Below, piece after piece: positions 6,483 to 9,126 of a DNA stretch of 9,126 nucleotides (its first letter is position 1; every line of letters starts with the position of its first letter). Below the pieces are notes generated by a model. The model saw only the letters and a list, made by a program, of their open reading frames with translations. It ran no database searches and had not been told where the DNA came from. The stretch spans positions 1 to 9,126 of the forward strand of contig CAJBVC010000167.1 in assembly GCA_903958915.1 (NCBI GenBank), read 5' to 3'. The translations under genes and the position numbers were made by a program. This DNA is from an uncultured beta proteobacterium (GTDB lineage Bacteria; Pseudomonadota; Gammaproteobacteria; Burkholderiales; Burkholderiaceae_C).

Positions 6483-7919
6483 CTACAGGCGCACCGATAC
6501 GCGGTACACCAAGGTGGTACTGCCTTCAGCCGGCACACGAACCTTCCAGGCAGCGGTGTTGCTGGAGCCTTTGACGTGGGGGTGGCTCTCGCTCTGAATT
6601 TGCCAATCGCCGGGCATTGGTTCCTGCACCGTGACGACGACCGCCTCCTTTTTCGCATTCTTGAGCAGCAACTCGTACGCGCTCTCAAACTGGTAGTTGA
6701 ACTTGCCGCTGAGGTTGGTGCGTTTGAAGTCGGTCTGTTTTTTGTCCGCTGTCACATCGAAGGCATTGCCCAGCTTCAGCCGAACCGTCTCGTTCTTGGC
6801 GGTATGGTCCACGCTGTCTTCTCCGATGAACTGGGCGTTGCCCGCGCTGTCCTTCTTGTAAACGCGAACAATCCCCTTGGGCAGTGGCATCCCCAGGCGA
6901 GCAGAGTCCTTGTTGTCAAATTCCAGAAACACCCCCACCTTCATCTTCTGACCCAGGTCACCGGCACTGCTCTGGTAGTAATACTCACTGCCCCGCAGCA
7001 GCAACTCCTTGCGGGCCGGAACGCCCGATGCAGACAACAGGGCGACCTGTTTGGTCTGATTCTCGGCAATCGTCGTTGGACGACTGAGGGTATACAAATG
7101 GTACTCAAACAGTGACTCCTGCGCCATTTCCGCGCGCGGCGCCGGGGCCGCTGCCATCATGACGTTACCCCTTGCCGCCGCTTGCATGCGGGGAGCAACC
7201 TGATTCACATCACCTGCCACCAGTTGCAGACGCGCGTTACGGTAGCTGGCCCCGCTGGTGTTGGTCAATGTGACCCAACCCGACATGTCCAGCGCCGATT
7301 CGGTAGGGTTGAGTTCAACCACATAGTCGGCTTTCCAGGCCAGGCCGCCGGTAAGGTAACTCAACTCGACGGTGTGCTGGGACGCGCCCGCGTTGTCCAG
7401 CGCCATCACCAAGGTGGGTCGGTCGCGCAAATTGGGGGGCACGTCACCAAAGATCAACCGTCCGGCAAGCCCTGTCTCAATCCGCTCCCCGATCTTCAGT
7501 ACCACACCACTGTTAGCCGACAGCACCAGCGCGGTCTCCACCGTTTCCACGCCGGTCGCAGGGTTGGTACGCGCAACCTGCACGTTCTTGCCCACGTATT
7601 TGTCCAGCATCTTTTGCGGCGTCAGGAGGTCAAAATCAAAGTTCTGCTCCAGCACCGACAGGCTGCCGGGCTCGGTCACGCTGCGAAAGAGTGCTGTCTC
7701 GGCTCGCATACGGGCGCTGACATCCCGAAATGCCAGGGCATTGGGACCACCCGCGAGCTGGACCTGCCGCAAGTCCTTGATCAATGCGAGGTTCTCGTTG
7801 TAGATCGTGACAGCCACTTCGCGCTGGTCACTCAGGGTGCTGCGCGTTTCGACAGACTGCGCGGTTGCAGTACTTGCAAGGGTGGCCAGAACCAGGGGGA
7901 GCAAAGGCGAGTGCTTCAT
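6483..7919 (-). CDS. Secreted DUF4139 domain-containing protein
   Basis: Exported protein of unknown function, 478 residues. The N-terminus has a signal peptide: a basic start (MKH), a hydrophobic core (LLPLVLATLA) and a likely cleavage after STATA, near residue 20. The mature part has an N-terminal beta-rich region beginning with REVAVTIYNENLALIKD (33-49). The DUF4139 core runs from about residue 185 to the end, recognisable by SYLTGGLAWKADYVVELN (187-204) and the WVTLTNTSGASYRNARLQLV stretch (215-234), and finishes with a predicted beta-strand region. No catalytic motif, lipobox or membrane anchor was seen, so a periplasmic location is inferred. An Ala/Pro/Met-rich low-complexity loop occupies about 245-265. 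The start is supported by GGAGA (complement of 7924-7928) four bases before the ATG. The gene lies upstream of the two-component genes on the same strand. Confidence 0.87.
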   Translation of the reverse strand: MKHSPLLPLVLATLASTATAQSVETRSTLSDQREVAVTIYNENLALIKDLRQVQLAGGPNALAFRDVSARMRAETALFRSVTEPGSLSVLEQNFDFDLLTPQKMLDKYVGKNVQVARTNPATGVETVETALVLSANSGVVLKIGERIETGLAGRLIFGDVPPNLRDRPTLVMALDNAGASQHTVELSYLTGGLAWKADYVVELNPTESALDMSGWVTLTNTSGASYRNARLQLVAGDVNQVAPRMQAAARGNVMMAAAPAPRAEMAQESLFEYHLYTLSRPTTIAENQTKQVALLSASGVPARKELLLRGSEYYYQSSAGDLGQKMKVGVFLEFDNKDSARLGMPLPKGIVRVYKKDSAGNAQFIGEDSVDHTAKNETVRLKLGNAFDVTADKKQTDFKRTNLSGKFNYQFESAYELLLKNAKKEAVVVTVQEPMPGDWQIQSESHPHVKGSSNTAAWKVRVPAEGSTTLVYRVSVRL

Positions 7920-7923
7920 AAGG

Positions 7924-7928
7924 TCTCC
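7924..7928 (-). promoter_or_regulatory. Ribosome binding site of the DUF4139 gene
   Basis: GGAGA on the minus strand, four bases before the ATG at 7919. It fixes the start just ahead of a well-formed signal peptide. Confidence 0.6.
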
Positions 7929-7942
7929 GAAAAGTGGGGTGC

Positions 7943-7958
7943 CCCGCCAGCTGGCGGG
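7943..7958. promoter_or_regulatory. Perfect 16-base palindrome in a divergent promoter region (candidate operator)
   Basis: CCCGCCAGCTGGCGGG is a perfect inverted repeat with 8-base arms and no loop. It lies between the start codons of the DUF4139 gene (24 bases to its ATG) and the aminopeptidase gene (45 bases to its ATG). No T run follows, so it is not a terminator, and a hairpin with no loop would be strained. A dimeric regulator site is plausible. On the plus strand a possible -10, TAGAAT (7963-7968), follows closely, so a bound protein could block that promoter. Confidence 0.35.
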
Positions 7959-7962
7959 CTCT

Positions 7963-7968
7963 TAGAAT
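7963..7968 (+). promoter_or_regulatory. Possible -10 element for the aminopeptidase gene
   Basis: TAGAAT lies 34 bases before the preferred ATG at 8003, giving a leader of roughly 28 bases. The -35 position (TGCCCC at a 17-base spacer) is poor and the spacer is occupied by the palindrome. This is an assignment by eye only. Confidence 0.3.
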
Positions 7969-7992
7969 CAAAGCTTACCACCCGACAATGCC

Positions 7993-7997
7993 GAGGA
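7993..7997 (+). promoter_or_regulatory. Ribosome binding site deciding the aminopeptidase start
   Basis: GAGGA lies five bases before ATG 8003. An alternative in-frame ATG at 7988 would add five residues (MPRNS) but has no Shine-Dalgarno in front of it, so 8003 is preferred. Confidence 0.7.
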
Positions 7998-8002
7998 ACT
8001 CC

Positions 8003-9126
8003 ATGGACACCCGTATCCACCCCATCACCCTGCGAATCGCCCGCATCCGTGATGCATTGAAGAATCACCAAGCCAGCGCAGTCCTGGTGCCCTCCAGCGA
8101 CCCACACCTTTCGGAATACCTGCCCGAGCGCTGGCAAACGCGCGAATGGGCAAGCGGCTTTACCGGCTCCATGGGCACACTGGCCGTGTCCATCGATCAG
8201 GCAGTCTTGTTTGCCGACGGCCGGTACTGGAGCCAGGCGGAGGCTGAGTTACGAGGCAGCGGCATCACTCTGGAAAAAATCTCCACAGGCGCGTCATCCG
8301 AGCATCTTGCCTGGCTTTGCAAGAGTGCCGGAAAAGACGGTGTTGTTATGGTCGATGGTCAAGTGCTTGGCCTGGCCGCAGAGAAGGCGCTGCGCGCTGC
8401 ACTTGCCGCGGTGGGTGCCACCCTGCGTACCGACGTCGATGTGTTTGCAGAGGTTTGGGAGGGGCGTGCCACGCTGCCGCAAGCGCCCGTGTATGAGCAT
8501 GAGGCACCATTTGCCACGCAGACGCGCGCTGACAAGCTCACTGCCGTTCGCGCTGCCATGACACAACACCGCTGCACCACCCACTTTGTCTCAAGCGTGG
8601 ACGACATCGCCTGGATTCTGAATCTGCGCGGTAGCGACGTAAGCTACAACCCCGTCTTCATTGCCCACCTCCTGATCGGGATGGACCAATGTACGCTTTT
8701 CATTGGCGAGGGCAAGGTCGACGCCGCACTCGCTGCACGACTGCTCGCCGATTCAGTGACGATTGCGCCGTATGCAAATGCACCCGCAACGCTGGCTGCA
8801 ATCGATGCGTCCCAACGCGTGCTGGTGGACCCCCGCCGCGTCACCTTCGGGTTGCGCCAGAACATTGGCACCCATGTCGAACTGGTGGAATCCATCAATC
8901 CCAGCACCCTGCTCAAGAGTCGAAAGAGCGCGGCGGAAGCCGAGTTTGTGCGTGCGGCCATGCGCGAAGACGGCGCGGCCATGTGCGAGTTTTATGCGTG
9001 GTTTGAAAAAGCAGTCACCTCGCAAACGCTGACAGAACTGGATGTCGCCGAACACCTGAGCGCCGCCCGGGCGCGACGCAAAGGCTTCAAGGACTTGAGT
9101 TTCCCTGTCATTGCCGGGTTCAATGC
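8003..9126 (+). CDS. Xaa-Pro aminopeptidase, M24B family (3' end cut by window edge)
   Basis: Cytoplasmic metallopeptidase that removes an N-terminal residue preceding proline. The visible 374 codons cover the two creatinase-like N-terminal domains. The first (about 8-150) includes SSDPHLSEYLPERW, REWASGFTGSMGTLAV and LFADGRYWSQAEAEL. The second (about 170-305) includes VSSVDDIAWILNLRGSDVSY, closely like the DDIAWLFNLRGSD segment of eukaryotic-type aminopeptidase P (XPNPEP1). The linker LLKSRKSAAEAEFVRAAMRE (303-322) leads into the M24 catalytic domain, of which only the start is present. The metal ligands (two Asp, His, two Glu) lie beyond the right edge and cannot be checked. Proteins of this long form are about 600 residues, so some 225 are missing. 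No signal peptide is present. The gene is divergent from the DUF4139 gene across an 83-base spacer. Confidence 0.93.
   Translation, partial: MDTRIHPITLRIARIRDALKNHQASAVLVPSSDPHLSEYLPERWQTREWASGFTGSMGTLAVSIDQAVLFADGRYWSQAEAELRGSGITLEKISTGASSEHLAWLCKSAGKDGVVMVDGQVLGLAAEKALRAALAAVGATLRTDVDVFAEVWEGRATLPQAPVYEHEAPFATQTRADKLTAVRAAMTQHRCTTHFVSSVDDIAWILNLRGSDVSYNPVFIAHLLIGMDQCTLFIGEGKVDAALAARLLADSVTIAPYANAPATLAAIDASQRVLVDPRRVTFGLRQNIGTHVELVESINPSTLLKSRKSAAEAEFVRAAMREDGAAMCEFYAWFEKAVTSQTLTELDVAEHLSAARARRKGFKDLSFPVIAGFN

Noticed and set aside
7943..7958. The palindrome as an intrinsic terminator
   Set aside because: There is no loop and no T run on either strand, and it lies between divergent starts rather than at a gene end.
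7182..8060. 292-codon open frame on the plus strand, opposite the DUF4139 gene and running into the aminopeptidase start
   Set aside because: It overlaps two well-supported genes, resembles no family and has shadow-type composition.
1..9126. Defence system, CRISPR, mobile element or biosynthetic cluster
   Set aside because: Both strands were read for such signs. The six genes are housekeeping or regulatory, with no transposase, integrase, repeat array or attachment-site structure.

Overview
The window looks like ordinary chromosome from a Gram-negative betaproteobacterium, most likely order Burkholderiales (Comamonadaceae-like). The grounds are moderately high GC with GC-rich third codon positions, the dnaX-ybaB gene order, and protein textures typical of that group. 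The taxon is an inference from reading, not from a search. Six genes carry almost all of the sequence and two of them run off the ends. No tRNA, rRNA, IS element, CRISPR array or phage gene was seen, and no gene-free stretch exceeds about 120 bases.

Left part (1-2172, minus strand): the clamp-loader gene dnaX is followed after 48 bases by ybaB, a nucleoid-associated protein that is cut by the left edge. This replication/recombination pair is commonly followed by recR, which would lie outside the window. Inside dnaX, a run of nine A residues sits exactly at the junction between the ATPase/collar part and the tau-specific part. Stop codons follow at once in both other frames, so a programmed short gamma product is likely.

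Middle part (2173-4359): an MFS exporter gene is read divergently from dnaX and converges tail-to-tail, with only 12 bases between stop codons, on a LytTR response regulator gene. The regulator is the distal gene of a two-gene operon with a LytS/YehU-type histidine kinase (4357-6366). The kinase is unusual in having a long periplasmic helical region and, after the ATPase domain, a C-terminal extension with about four more membrane helices.

Right part (6367-9126): upstream of the kinase, on the same strand, is a secreted DUF4139 protein. It is divergent from an Xaa-Pro aminopeptidase (M24B) gene truncated by the right edge. The 83-base divergent spacer holds a perfect 16-base palindrome that is a candidate operator.

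The best candidates for follow-up are the dnaX A9 slippage site and the kinase architecture. The rest is ordinary, and no wholly new system was recognised.
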